Source of the DNA: Artemia franciscana
Taxonomy: Eukaryota; Arthropoda; Branchiopoda; Anostraca; Artemiidae
Length of the DNA: 64,000 nt
Direction of reading: 5' to 3'
Assembly: GCF_032884065.1 (NCBI RefSeq)
Contig: NC_088872.1
Span: 7,124,186-7,188,185, forward strand
The first letter of the stretch is position 1, and every line of letters starts with the position of its first letter. A program made the translations under genes and the position numbers. Positions 1 through 10,382 of the stretch are shown here, in pieces. The notes below the pieces were generated by a model, which did not search any database, was not told the origin of the DNA, and saw nothing but the letters and a program-made list of their open reading frames with translations.

Positions 1-2
1 TC

Positions 3-1088
3 GTACAATATCAGGCTGGAAGATACATAAGCAGTAATGAAGCTGTTTGGCGAATTCTTTCATTTCCGATACATGAACGTAGTCCAGCTGTTGTTCACTT
101 AGCGGTACATTTACAGAATGGTCAACGTGTTTATTTCTCGGAAACCAACGTGCAACAAAGAGCCCTGAATCCACCGGATACAAAATTAATAGCTTTTTTT
201 CGCTTTGCAAAAATGATTCTTTTGCAAAAAAACTGCTGTATACTGAAGTGCCTTCGTATTACACGTGGAATACTAAAAATAAAGTATTTGAACGTCGAAA
301 ACAGGGTAAGTCAGTCGACGGCCAACCTACCATCTTCAAAGATACCACGATAGGAAGACTCTACACCGTTCACCCCAATCAACATGAATGCTTCTTTCTA
401 CGCCTGCTTTTGGTGAATGTACCCGGTCCGACATCCTTTGAGTATTTGAGAACTGTAAACGGTACTATACATGACACTTACCGTAGTGCATGCCAAGCTC
501 TGAATTTATTGGAGAATGACCAACACTGGGATAACTGCATCAATGACGCGTGCGAAACGTCAACCCCAAGTCAAATTCGTGCATTGTTTGGCATCATTTT
601 AACAACTTGCTCTCCATCAGCTCCTACAGTTATGGGAAAAATATAAGTCAAAAATGTCCGAAGATATACTCCATCGAAAACAGTTAGAGACGTCAGATAT
701 GACTTTTGATTTTGCATCAGAAATTTATAGTGAGTGCACAATGGCACACAAAAAATCGCTCGAGGCTCTGCATCAATGCTTGAAAGATTTGAGAGGGAAG
801 TCGAAACCCTTTGGCAGCACATTAATATTGCTTGTGGGAGATTTCAGGCAAACATTACCTATAATACCTAGATCAACTCCTGCAGACGAAATGAATGCTT
901 GCCTGAAAAATTCTAATTTATGGGCACACGTAAAAATATTAAAATTAACTACAAATATGCGTGTCCGATTGCAAAACGATGACTCTGGTCAAACATTTTC
1001 AGATCAATTGCTGGCAATTGGAAACGGAAAGCTCCCAGTAGTGGGAAAGCCAAGAATGTTGTATATTCGCAATTTTTACGTAGTTTGA
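3..1088 (+). pseudogene. Helitron Pif1-family helicase fragment, frameshifted and internally deleted
   Basis: In frame from position 3 the sequence reads YQAGRYISSNEAVWRI and FPIHERSPAVVHLAVHLQNG, typical of Helitron RepHel between Rep and helicase. A one-base shift near 210 moves the frame to the one reading NDSFAKKLLYTEVPSYYTWN. A second shift near 625 moves it to LWEKYKSKMSEDIL. The helicase ATP-binding loop (Walker A) is missing: FASEIYS runs straight into ECTMAHKKSLEAL, the Walker B region, which also has S where D is expected. GDFRQTLPIIPRSTPADEMN is the next conserved block. The frame ends at 1088 before the last motifs. Non-functional. Confidence 0.88.
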
Positions 1089-1221
1089 AACACATATATA
1101 AGTCTATCTATATTCACAGGTGGGACACAACTACAATGGCGCGTAACTAATATGGCGCGTAACGACTTACGCGCGGGGGGGGGGGGGCTTGGGGGGGCCC
1201 GAAGCGCCCCACCAACTAGGT

Positions 1222-1255
1222 GTTGGGGTGGCACTTTGCGCCACCCCAACAGCTA

Positions 1256-1257
<2 letters not shown>
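1222..1257 (+). other. Helitron 3' terminal hairpin and CTAGT end
   Basis: GTTGGGGTGGC at 1222-1232 pairs exactly with GCCACCCCAAC at 1240-1250 across a 7-nt loop. Two bases later comes CTAGT. This is the transposition stop signal of Helitrons. The GC-rich tract just before it (1169-1210) also fits Helitron 3' ends. Confidence 0.88.

Positions 1258-1342
<85 letters not shown>
1258..1342. repeat. (TA)n microsatellite
   Basis: About 42 uninterrupted TA units directly abutting the Helitron 3' end. The alternating Tyr-Ile frames across it are artefacts. Confidence 0.98.
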
Positions 1343-1345
<3 letters not shown>

Positions 1346-1991
1346 TTACCTAATAAATAAATCATCAAAAGATATTTATTTATTGTTCTTTTATATTTAT
1401 ATGGGGTCACCAGGAAACTCATGATCATAAATGGGATTGTAATAAATGGGAAGGTTTAAGAAGCACATTGAATGAAAAGGTTTAAAAAGGTTTAAAAGAT
1501 TTAACAAAAATAGTACCTATTTTTGGTTAGGGATTTTAGGTAAAAGAGTGACAGTACTAATATTTGATCCAACATAGGGGATCTTTAATATGAATATCTT
1601 CATCGAGGGACCCTGTTCTAAATTAGTAGTAAAATGAGAAAAAAGGATATCTGATATTTTCTGTGATAAGCGCGGCTGAGACTCACAGCCCCCATCCTCC
1701 CCATTTTGTAGCTTGACCTGTGCTTGTGACCAGTTGTATGGGTCTGTCTTAAGAGACATCTTAGAAATACTTCCATCATTGATATGTATAAGACTTTAGA
1801 GGCTTATATAAAATCAGTTTAATTTGTAACAAAAACTAATAAAAATGAGACATGGTAGGATTAAGGCACTTCATTAGTATGCCACTCATTGAAAAATTTT
1901 GGCACTGAACAATGGCGTAATTACAAAAAAAACGAATTTCACGCTAAAAATAAATTATATCACAAAAAGCTCATAGAATCATGGCAAAGGG
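1258..1991 (-). other. Region downstream of the Fat stop codon: probable 3' UTR, (TA)n
   Basis: A (TA)n tract fills 1258-1342. On the minus strand an ATTAAA hexamer (plus 1818-1823) lies about 170 nt after the stop. An AATAAA hexamer (plus 1375-1380) lies about 615 nt after it. Either could be the polyadenylation signal of the Fat transcript. I see no other gene. The small open frames here show no recognisable protein. Confidence 0.4.
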
Positions 1992-3374
1992 TTATACATA
2001 TTCCTCATTTAATTTTCCTGAATTACTTTGCCTTGGGGTTCTTCGCTCTGAATTTGTATCTGACAACTCCGCAATGTCCTTAAAAACCCCAACTAAACTA
2101 TCAAAATTTGGTCCCCAGTTTAACAGATAGCTCCAAGACAGCGGATCACCGTCATTATGTTTATAAGGTCCAAAATCATCATCAGAAGCAATAAGTGTGC
2201 TTAACGAGCCTCTAAATGACTCAAACCCATCAAATCGTTTCGTAGACTCATTGTCTTGGTCATTTTCATTATCGGCTTCTGATAATTTAGAAAATATCAT
2301 ATTTTCTTGTCTAAAATTATCACGATTCACTTTCTCATAATTATTTTCATACTCAAATTCAGAGCAAGTGAATGAATCATTGCCAGACTCGTCAGTACTT
2401 GAGTCATTTGCTTCTAATAAATCAGTATTCGTTTCCATTAAATCATTGAGCTTCTGGTTCATTCGAGGTCGTTCGTCACTTGAGCTAGACACTGCATCCA
2501 TAGCACTAATTAAACTATTTGAGTTAGCTAAACGGACACTCCCCTTTTTAACAGTTCGTTTATCTTTAAGCACAGATGTTTGCAAAGAGCCAGAGCTGTG
2601 ACTCATTTGACTCACAGGGCTATTTAAACTGCGCTCACTTTGACTTGTTACGTCTTTCACTGCAGCATTGGCTTGAGCAGTCGCCAAGAGTGCAGTTTGT
2701 AAAGGTTTGCCACTGATGTCTTGCAGTGTTAAAATGCGTGGCATTTGTGTAGAAAGCTCCGAACTGGGACTTAACCTCGCTAAAGGAGTTGATTGCATTT
2801 TTAGCGTATGTGGCGATTCTCGGTTCGATGTTACAGGCAGCGTTGAACCTGATAACCCCTGTGCCGGACTTGCTCGTAGCATATTACGTGGGGACTCTCT
2901 GTGTATTTGACTAGGAAAATTATGTGGTGAATGTCTATGATTATGCTTATGATAATTAGTAACATGAGAGGGAAGTTTGTACTTATTTCTCATACCAGCA
3001 TCGCGATACCCTTTATAATGGTACACTATATCAATATCAGAGGGCGCTATACTGCTTGCATTTTCTAAATCATAATGTTCAGGTGCTTCTGAGTCAATCA
3101 TTTGACCTAAGGTGGAAACAGAATCTTCCAATCTCATATTCACACCTGGTGAGCTATTTACCACCTCGCGTTCAATAATGTCTGGTCTTTGACCTCGCTC
3201 AATGGTTAATTCTCCGTCACGTATTTTCCGCGTTGATATATCTTGATTGACACTAGGACGCATTATTTCGTCGGTGTAGTCATTATTGTCAGCATATCCC
3301 CCTTCTGGGTGGGCGCGGGTACTCTCTGGGGGAGCTCTTCCCAAAATAGCCACACCCTTTGACTTTCCGTGACC
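1992..3374 (-). CDS. ft: Fat protocadherin terminal coding exon: cytoplasmic domain and stop
   Basis: 1,383 nt, phase 0 in, ending in TAA at 1994-1992 (460 residues). Acceptor is tatttttcag/GGTCAC. Residues ~100-124 carry ENASSIAPSDIDIVYHYKGY and residues ~410-437 carry LLNWGPNFDSLVGVFKDIAE, both blocks I associate with Fat/FAT4 tails. Between them are low-complexity Ser/His-rich stretches (NYHKHNHRHSPHNFPSQ, SSSSDE) and an acidic tract (NDQDNE). In Drosophila this tail is phosphorylated and signals to Dachs and the Hippo pathway; I infer the same role here. The last residues are EEYV, compatible with a PDZ ligand. An additional small exon between this and the transmembrane exon is not excluded, since both ends are phase 0. 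Confidence 0.95.
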   Translation of the reverse strand, partial: GHGKSKGVAILGRAPPESTRAHPEGGYADNNDYTDEIMRPSVNQDISTRKIRDGELTIERGQRPDIIEREVVNSSPGVNMRLEDSVSTLGQMIDSEAPEHYDLENASSIAPSDIDIVYHYKGYRDAGMRNKYKLPSHVTNYHKHNHRHSPHNFPSQIHRESPRNMLRASPAQGLSGSTLPVTSNRESPHTLKMQSTPLARLSPSSELSTQMPRILTLQDISGKPLQTALLATAQANAAVKDVTSQSERSLNSPVSQMSHSSGSLQTSVLKDKRTVKKGSVRLANSNSLISAMDAVSSSSDERPRMNQKLNDLMETNTDLLEANDSSTDESGNDSFTCSEFEYENNYEKVNRDNFRQENMIFSKLSEADNENDQDNESTKRFDGFESFRGSLSTLIASDDDFGPYKHNDGDPLSWSYLLNWGPNFDSLVGVFKDIAELSDTNSERRTPRQSNSGKLNEEYV

Positions 3375-4498
3375 CTGAAAAATAACAGGAATGTGAGACG
3401 GCAGGATGAAATTGCTTGTTATATTTTCTTAAAAATTAGAGAAAATTAGAGAAAAGCTGAAGTTAGACTAAGGAAAAAAATTAAAATAAAAACTGGCGAA
3501 ATTAACGTCACAGATACTGAAATAAACACAGTAAAAAGAAGCAACTAAACAAAAATTAGCTAGTTTTTCCGTTTCATCAACGTTTTTTTTTTTAGGTATG
3601 ATACTCTTTTTTTAGGTAAAAAGTCGGATAGCTAATCACTATCTGAACAGTCACACCACCATAAAAACACTAACAGACCAACTAAAGATTTGATTCTCCC
3701 AGCATTAAATTTAAAAGAAATTCCTAGTAATCATACCATTACTTTGAACGCCTACTAACTAGTTTAAACGCACTGGAGTCTAATTCCCAACCTACGTTCT
3801 TCCTTGAATCTAATCTTGGAAAGTATTCCCCAATATTAGACACAGGATCTTGAAGTTGGGACAAAGCAACGCTATCACAGACAGACAGACTCACTGATAG
3901 ACGAATTCATTCAGAGACACAAATTGAGAAGACAAAAAACAGTATTTTTATTGATATGCGTTAAACTTTTATTTAAGCTTATATGAAGGAAAAAGAAGTC
4001 TTTCAATATCGTAGTCAACAAATCCCAATTAGCTTAGCCTTTTATAAAACTATTTCCATTAATATCCGTTAGTTTCTTGAAAAGCCTATGTTTATGGGCT
4101 CAAAATATTCCCTCTGAGATTAGGTCCAATAGCTGGGTAGTTTTACCAAAATTAACCTTCGGAAACTCAAAAGACAGTATGTTACACAGCAAAAGTATCG
4201 AATAGAGCAGAATATCTGAAAAATATAGACCTGGTTTGTCGATACTTTTTAATAAGCAGTGCTTTCAAACTAAAAATTTAACTTTTAACTTTAAATTTAA
4301 ATTTTTACTTTTTATTTAAATTTAACTTTAAATTTAACTTTTGGTCTTGCGATAGAAATCTGCCTCCAACAATCACAAGCTTCAAGGTATGTTGCAGTTT
4401 TGTTGAATCTTTTCCGAGAAATTGCCTACGGATTGTTCTGGGTACCCCCCAGATTGCCGAAAATGGTCCTTTTCCACCAACTGCCTAGGTTTAAACGG

Positions 4499-4675
4499 AA
4501 AGCAAGCCGTCCGCAGTTGGGGCGGGAGGAATTCCTGAGGAATGATTTAAGGAAAATGCGAACTCCCTAGGAGGATATAAAGAGGGAGGCTTTGAATAGA
4601 TTTTGATGGAGGAGGAGTATTCGTAGCTGTGTTGGCTTAGTACTGCGGTGACTTTTTAGCAGTAGTAGTAGTAGT
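4499..4675 (+). mobile_element. LINE 3' end remnant with (AGT)n tail
   Basis: In one plus frame from 4499 the residues read GREEFLRNDLRKMRTP, then a stop, then EDIKREALNRF, stop, WRRSIRSCVG. This is the shape of the C-terminus of a non-LTR reverse transcriptase (basic block, W..D, A-DR--WRRS). Five AGT/AGC units at 4661-4675 follow, as expected for a microsatellite-tailed LINE. It shares both features with 32650-32930. The family cannot be named from this fragment. Confidence 0.5.
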
Positions 4676-5879
4676 CTTTATACTAAAATCAGTTAGAAAT
4701 CAGTTAGCCTTCAATATTAAAAAGTATGTTTTCTTAAAAGGAGAATTTATAACAAGAACAGAAAATTTAGATAAAATGAGGTAAACTCATATCCTCATTC
4801 TGTACAATAGAAATTATTTAGAAATGTTAAATCTATATAGAGAACCAATATGAACTTCCTATGGGACAACCTAAGGCCCACTTATACGTGATAAACTGAG
4901 GACCCATAGGCACCAAGAATTTATTCTCGTTAAGCAGCAAGGTAAATCAAAAGACAATAGGTATTTTAAGGTGATATGGTCTAGTATATTTGAAAAGGGG
5001 GGAGGGACTTAACAAATTTTTATTTGAATTGCAGAATTTCATTCAGCTGGAGCAATTTTATAGATGTCATCTTAAAGCAATTGCATTGAGTAAACATATT
5101 CTATAATTAACACAAATAAAGGTGATGTTGCTACCAATCAAACCACCTATAAAGCTAGGGGGTAAAATGTCATAATTTGCAGTGATGTGGCTTAAGACCT
5201 TATAATAAAAAGTTATTTTGCTTTTCTCGACCAGGTGTTAACTTCTAAAATCTAAGGCATAGTGTATTTTTCTTGTTCTATTTCTTTGAGGCAATGAAAA
5301 AGATCTTAATGCCAAAAGCTCCTATTTCTAACTATTTCCTTAATTGACTAAGAAGGAAATAACTTATTAAAAGAAATTCTAAATACCATGGAAAAAAAAA
5401 TTAAACTGATGGACAGATCTTGCTTTATTTAAGGAGTGTGGTGTGAGAATAACTTCGTTTTTTTAACGTCACCTTACGTCTTTTGAATTCCTTCAGCTGG
5501 TGTTTAATCACATTTTTCTAAGTTTCAAAAGAAATCCTAGTTTTTCTTTTTTAAAGTAAAACAAAGGTATTTTTAAAGTAAAATAAAGAATATTTCCTCA
5601 AAAGAAATATACTTAAAGATCGGACAAGAACCAACGTTGGATTGTTGACACAAATCTTTCGACTAGTCTACCTTTCGATAATATTATTAAAGAGTGTTGG
5701 TAAAAAAAAATTGTTTTTTAATTAAAATTACTAATTGAGTATACTTGAATCTGGCTTCTGGTTTTGGCGAACTGTCTGCCTCTAGTAACAGATTGGGGGA
5801 TTTCAGATTTCCAAATAGACTGCGAACTTATCCACAATGCGGCACATTTAGGGGATTTAGGGGATACTTAGGGGATGTG

Positions 5880-6044
<165 letters not shown>

Positions 6045-6083
6045 ATATATTCACAATGTTTTAATTTTTACCGACGAAAAATA

Positions 6084-6157
6084 TTCGAAAACTGGGGTTG
6101 AACCCAGGCACCAATGATTAGGAAAATCGGAGGCTCTACCTGTTGAGCTAGCAGGAC
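6084..6157 (-). ncRNA. tRNA-like sequence (pseudogene or SINE head)
   Basis: On the minus strand there is an A-box-like TAGCTCAACAGG (plus 6139-6150) with a D-stem GCTC/GAGC. A perfect B-box GGTTCAACCCC (plus 6094-6104) lies in a CTGG/CCAG T-arm. The total length is 74 nt, tRNA-sized. The acceptor strands (GTCCTGC and TTTTCGA) do not pair and the anticodon stem pairs poorly, so it is not a working tRNA. It is either a decayed tRNA or a tRNA-derived SINE head. Confidence 0.5.
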
Positions 6158-6295
6158 TTCGTGTACCCCTTTTTAGGGTTACAGACAGATACCAGTTATA
6201 CAGGTAGACTAGTTGCTATAACATTTTTAAAATATTATCATAATGTTTGGTAGCCATTCAAATATATTTATCTTGATCAACATGCTGACACATAC

Positions 6296-6567
6296 CTGAA
6301 AACCTTTTTGATCTCTTCTCTGTCTTCTTAATCGGAAAACAATAAAACTGATTGAAATCCCCACCAACAGTGTGCTGAAGAAAACAACGACCAATGTTAT
6401 ACCAATCGACAGCGGATCTGGGGCAGAACTAGTTCCCAGTGCTGCAGCACCATTGCAGCCGAACATAGCCTTTCCGTGAACTATCACCTCTTTGAAATAA
6501 CCACCAGATCCATTTATTGGTTGAATTTCATTATTTACAGTGACATTTGCAATACAACCTTCAAAAC
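6296..6567 (-). CDS. ft: Fat protocadherin exon: end of LamG2, transmembrane helix, juxtamembrane region
   Basis: 272 nt, phase 1 in and phase 0 out. Acceptor is atattttag/GTTTTG and donor is TTTCAG/gtatgt. It starts with GFEGCIANVTVN, the conserved LamG C-terminal strand, followed by FGCNGAAALG. Then comes a hydrophobic segment of about 24 residues (IGITLVVVFFSTLLVGISIS...). It ends in a strongly basic stop-transfer sequence (RLRRQRRDQK). This places everything upstream outside the cell and the last exon inside. No EGF follows LamG2, as in insect Fat. Confidence 0.93.
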
Positions 6568-7009
6568 CTAAAATATAGAAATGAGTCTCTTAATGGTAAT
6601 AAAAATGATTCACTTCACCTTTATTTATTTTTATTTTTATTGTCCTTAATATAGAAAGACTAATTAATGTTTTTTTCCTTAAATAGTCGTTATGGTAAAT
6701 AATTGCTTCTCGACCTTTCTTTAATATCTCATCAAACTACTAACTCAAAGAAAAGAAAAAGAAAGAAAACTCAGCCTATTCCTCATTACTATAGCATCTG
6801 GTATCCACTAAAAGGACACAATTTTTACCCCTAAACTCATGTAACAAATTAATTTGGACCGCTATTTTTTTAAACAAAACTTAAAAACAATATGGCGCCT
6901 AGTTCGTGCCAAATTGCCTGAAATTGTAGAACAGTTCTAAAAGGATGTGCATCATTTTTACCCTTAAACTTAATTTAGCGACAGTCAAAAATCGTCACAC
7001 TCTTACCCA

Positions 7010-7167
7010 GAATACGGCTCCGCTTAAGGTTTAACCATTTACCCCATTTTTTGTAATATTTTAATAGTAATTTAATAGTAATATTTACGAATACGGCTCC
7101 GCTTAAGGTTTAACTATTTACCCCATTTTTTTGTAATATTTTAATAGTAATTTAATAGTAATATTTG
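7010..7167. repeat. Tandem duplication, 79-bp unit x2
   Basis: GAATACGGCTCCGCTTAAGG occurs at 7010 and again at 7089. The rest of the unit (CCCCATTTTTT, then AATAGTAATTTAATAGTAAT) is almost identical in both. Confidence 0.9.
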
Positions 7168-7849
7168 AAATTAAATTTAATTTCGTACTATTTAATGGGA
7201 ATATTCTTAGGGAATTTTTATAAAGGAACGTTTATAGAGAGCGTTTCATCAAAAGTTTTCATTAACCATTGTCTCAAAAGTTTCTAGGTCACCTATATTT
7301 TCTGTACTGTTACAATGTGCCTTAAATTTCCCTTCTTCGGAGAGCAAATCTAGTCACCCTTAAGGAAAGGAGAGCACAAATTTTCTTGCGTTTTGCCCAC
7401 AATGCTGTGCATAAACCTCGTATTATTTCTCTTTTCCCTAGTGAATATTTACCCCCCCCCCAAACTCCCTCGTTTTGTTTCAAGAAAAATCCCCCTCTTG
7501 CCCCAATAAAAGTTTCCACTGAAAGATATAGAAGACCGTTGATCCCTCACGTAGTTGAAATTTTAAATCAATACCCCCCCCCCCCTCTTCTCACTCCACT
7601 TTTATCTTATAGTTTTAGTATTTATTTTACAATTTCGAACTTTGTAATTCTTGCTAGCTAGACTTTTTCTGAAATTTGTTTTCCCTGTTTTAACTTTACA
7701 CGAGTTTTTATCTTTGACTTTTTATTGATTGCAATTTTATGATTTTGTACAGACACCAAAGTGCGAATTCGGCCCTTTTTGGCTTGTGATATAAGGCCGC
7801 TTTGCCGCTTTTGGCCGCTTTGTTGAAATAAGTCTTATCTTACCTTAAG

Positions 7850-8790
7850 GTTCACTACTGATAGCGTAATAGCAAAAAGACGAGTTCCCTTAGTATATTC
7901 ATTAAAAAAAAATTAAAAATACCCCATTACAATTTTTGGCGACTAATATAAAAACACAAAAAGACTTCACTTAGTAAACTCTTTTAAAAAATTTATAATG
8001 GTCTGTTACAATGTTTGGCAGCTAATATCACAGTCTCAAAATTTTGAGCTTGCTTATCACACTCTTTGAAAAGAAATGAAAATCGTTGATAGAATGTTCG
8101 CCAACTAATATCACAATTTATAAGAAAAATATGAGGGGGCTTTCTGAACTCTTGGGAAAATTTTTTAAAGACAATGTTACATTGTTTTCTAACTAGTATC
8201 ACAGTCTGAAAAACTTGAGGTCACATAACACAGTCTTTGAAAAGATTTGAAAATCGCTGTTAGAATTCTTTCCGACTTTATCACCGATCGAATGATCACA
8301 ATAAAAAAATAAATGTGCTCACTTAGCACACTCTGTGGAAAGAATTGTAAAAAAAAAACTAAATCTTTGTCGACTAATATTACAATTGGAAAAATATGAG
8401 TGGACCTAGTGAAAAATTGAAAATACACTGTTACATCCAACACTGTTCACTGTTCACTGTACACTGTTCGACAACCAACTGATATTACAATTATAAAAAA
8501 AAATACGTTCACTTATTACATTTACAATTACAATTACAATTATGTAATTAATGATATTAATGTAATTAATTAATTAATTATTAATTAGTAATGTAATTAA
8601 TTAATAAATTAATAATTATTAATTAATGTAATTAATTAATTAATTAATTATAATGTAACTAATTAATTAATGTAATCAATGATATTATGTAATTATGTGA
8701 TTAATGATATTACAATTATAAAAAAAAAAATACGTTCACTTATTACACTCTTTGAAAAAAAAAATTAAAAACTCTATGGTTCACTATATC
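7850..8790. repeat. Degenerate tandem array, ~75-100-bp units
   Basis: The phrase TTGGCNACTAATATCACA recurs with variation near 7936, 8021, 8096, 8187, 8368 and 8471. Each copy is followed by a T-free A-rich patch and CACTTAGCACACTCTTTGAA-like words. An AT-only block of TAATTAAT words (8516-8705) interrupts it. Confidence 0.6.
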
Positions 8791-8957
8791 TAGGTCTGCA
8801 AACTCCTTTAAGAGGAGTGACAACCGTTCTATACAGCAGACAAGGTTGGCAAAACTAGGGGCATATATCCTTTATTACTGTAGTCTCGAATCCTATTTAA
8901 AAAGGAGCATGAAGTAAAATCGACCCTTTCTCTTATTGGCTTAAACTTAGTAAGGAG

Positions 8958-9145
8958 CAAGGCCGTATCTAGGGAGGGGGTTAGGGTTTTTGACGCCTCC
9001 CTCCCTCCACCAAAAAATATTTGTCCAGCTCGTAAAAACGTAACATATAGCCTATAAACAAACTTTGATTTATTTTTTAGTTTGTTTACCCGCACCCCTC
9101 CCCCAAAAATACCCCCTCCAAACAAAAATCCTGGATACTGCTCTG
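8958..9145. mobile_element. hAT-like MITE, 188 bp
   Basis: The left end CAAGGCCGTATCTAGGGA mirrors the right end, whose complement reads CAGAGCAGTATCCAGGAT. Flanks GTAAGGAG (8950-8957) and GTAAAGAG (9146-9153) match 7 of 8, an hAT-type 8-bp target duplication. It has no coding capacity. Related to the copies at 30705, 36802 and 61677. Confidence 0.75.
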
Positions 9146-10382
9146 GTAAAGAGCCATAAGTCTTCAATATATTGTTTATTTGTTTTTTTAGGGTTGTTTT
9201 CCTGGTCACTTCGCATAGAAGAGGTGGTCGCATAAACTTCAGAGGGAAGCTCATTCAATTGGAAATTGAAATTTATAGTATCTTTTCGATAGTCAAAAGT
9301 GATTAGAACACAATCATCGCCCTCCAGTGCCCCTTTTTAAGTTTTTATGACAACCCCAAAGTATCTAGGGAAAAAGACACATGCAGACACTTCACTCTTT
9401 ACTATGTGCCCCCAAAGATCGTGGCGCTCTAATTGGTTCCAATTTCGCACACAAAGCCTGGATTGCAACTCACTCTTCATAATGCAAACTTTCTGCAATC
9501 AGACTTTAAGTATTTATTTAGCTAATCTTAAAATCTCATACACCTTTTTGGTGAAAATTGCTCTAATCTTCCGCAATTATTTCATCAAAGGCGGTAAATC
9601 CATTTCCTCAAGATTAAAAACAATAATTATATTACTGTTTTCGCAAACGACGGTGTTTAATTAAAAAAAAAAAAAACTAGTTTTGGTCCACGGGCAAGTA
9701 TTTTAATGAACTTATAATAACTTAAATAATAATATAGCGATGGTACTAATGACTGAGAATTAATCAAGATGATTGCCGTTAAAGTCCAACTTTAACGGTA
9801 ATTTATTTATAATAAAAACACAGTATTTGTGACAGTTAGTTTATTATCATAACTTTTATTTTATACTATATATTGGGTTTTCACAAAGTTATACAAAATT
9901 CGAGCAGTCAAAATTTGTACAATCTTGAAAATAACTTAAATACGGGTATTAATTGAATGTTGCATGTGCAAAATCCAGAATTTTGAAAAAAAAAAGATAG
10001 AAAAAGGCTAACGGCAGATTGTTAATTTGTAAGCTAATTAAATGTCCTAAATTACTAATCATCAATTAAATATTTTCACTTTTGTTTTATTTGGGAATAA
10101 ATATTTTTTCCAATATAAAACAAAATAGTCCTGGAATCACTGCCTGGGGTTGGTTTTAAAGATCCTCTCCCCTCAAATGAAAGATTTCTATACAATTAAA
10201 AAAAGTTAATTATCCCTAGTTGTATCTCTCCTTTTTTTCCTTAATTTCCACCTTAGATCTCTCTGAGCGAATTATTTTTGATTTGTTTTTCAACAAATCA
10301 AAACAAGTTTTGTCAAAACACAATTTGTCAGCTATAAGGGAACTAAAGCGATGTCTTCTTAAACATCCTTCATGAACATTAA

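Larger units (their letters stand above)
1..1257 (+). mobile_element. Decayed Helitron, 3' part
   Basis: The left edge of the window is inside a rolling-circle transposon. Helicase coding remnants run to about 1088. The 3' end has an 11-bp perfect hairpin (arms 1222-1232 and 1240-1250) and a CTAGT terminus at 1253-1257, fitting the Helitron CTRRT rule. The final T doubles as the target T, and the flank is (TA)n, in keeping with insertion between A and T. The last third of the helicase is missing, so this is a deletion derivative. Confidence 0.9.

Noticed and set aside
5848..5878. TTAGGGGAT-like triplet resembling telomere repeat
   Set aside because: Only three imperfect copies with a 9-base word. 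Arthropod telomeres are TTAGG and run long.
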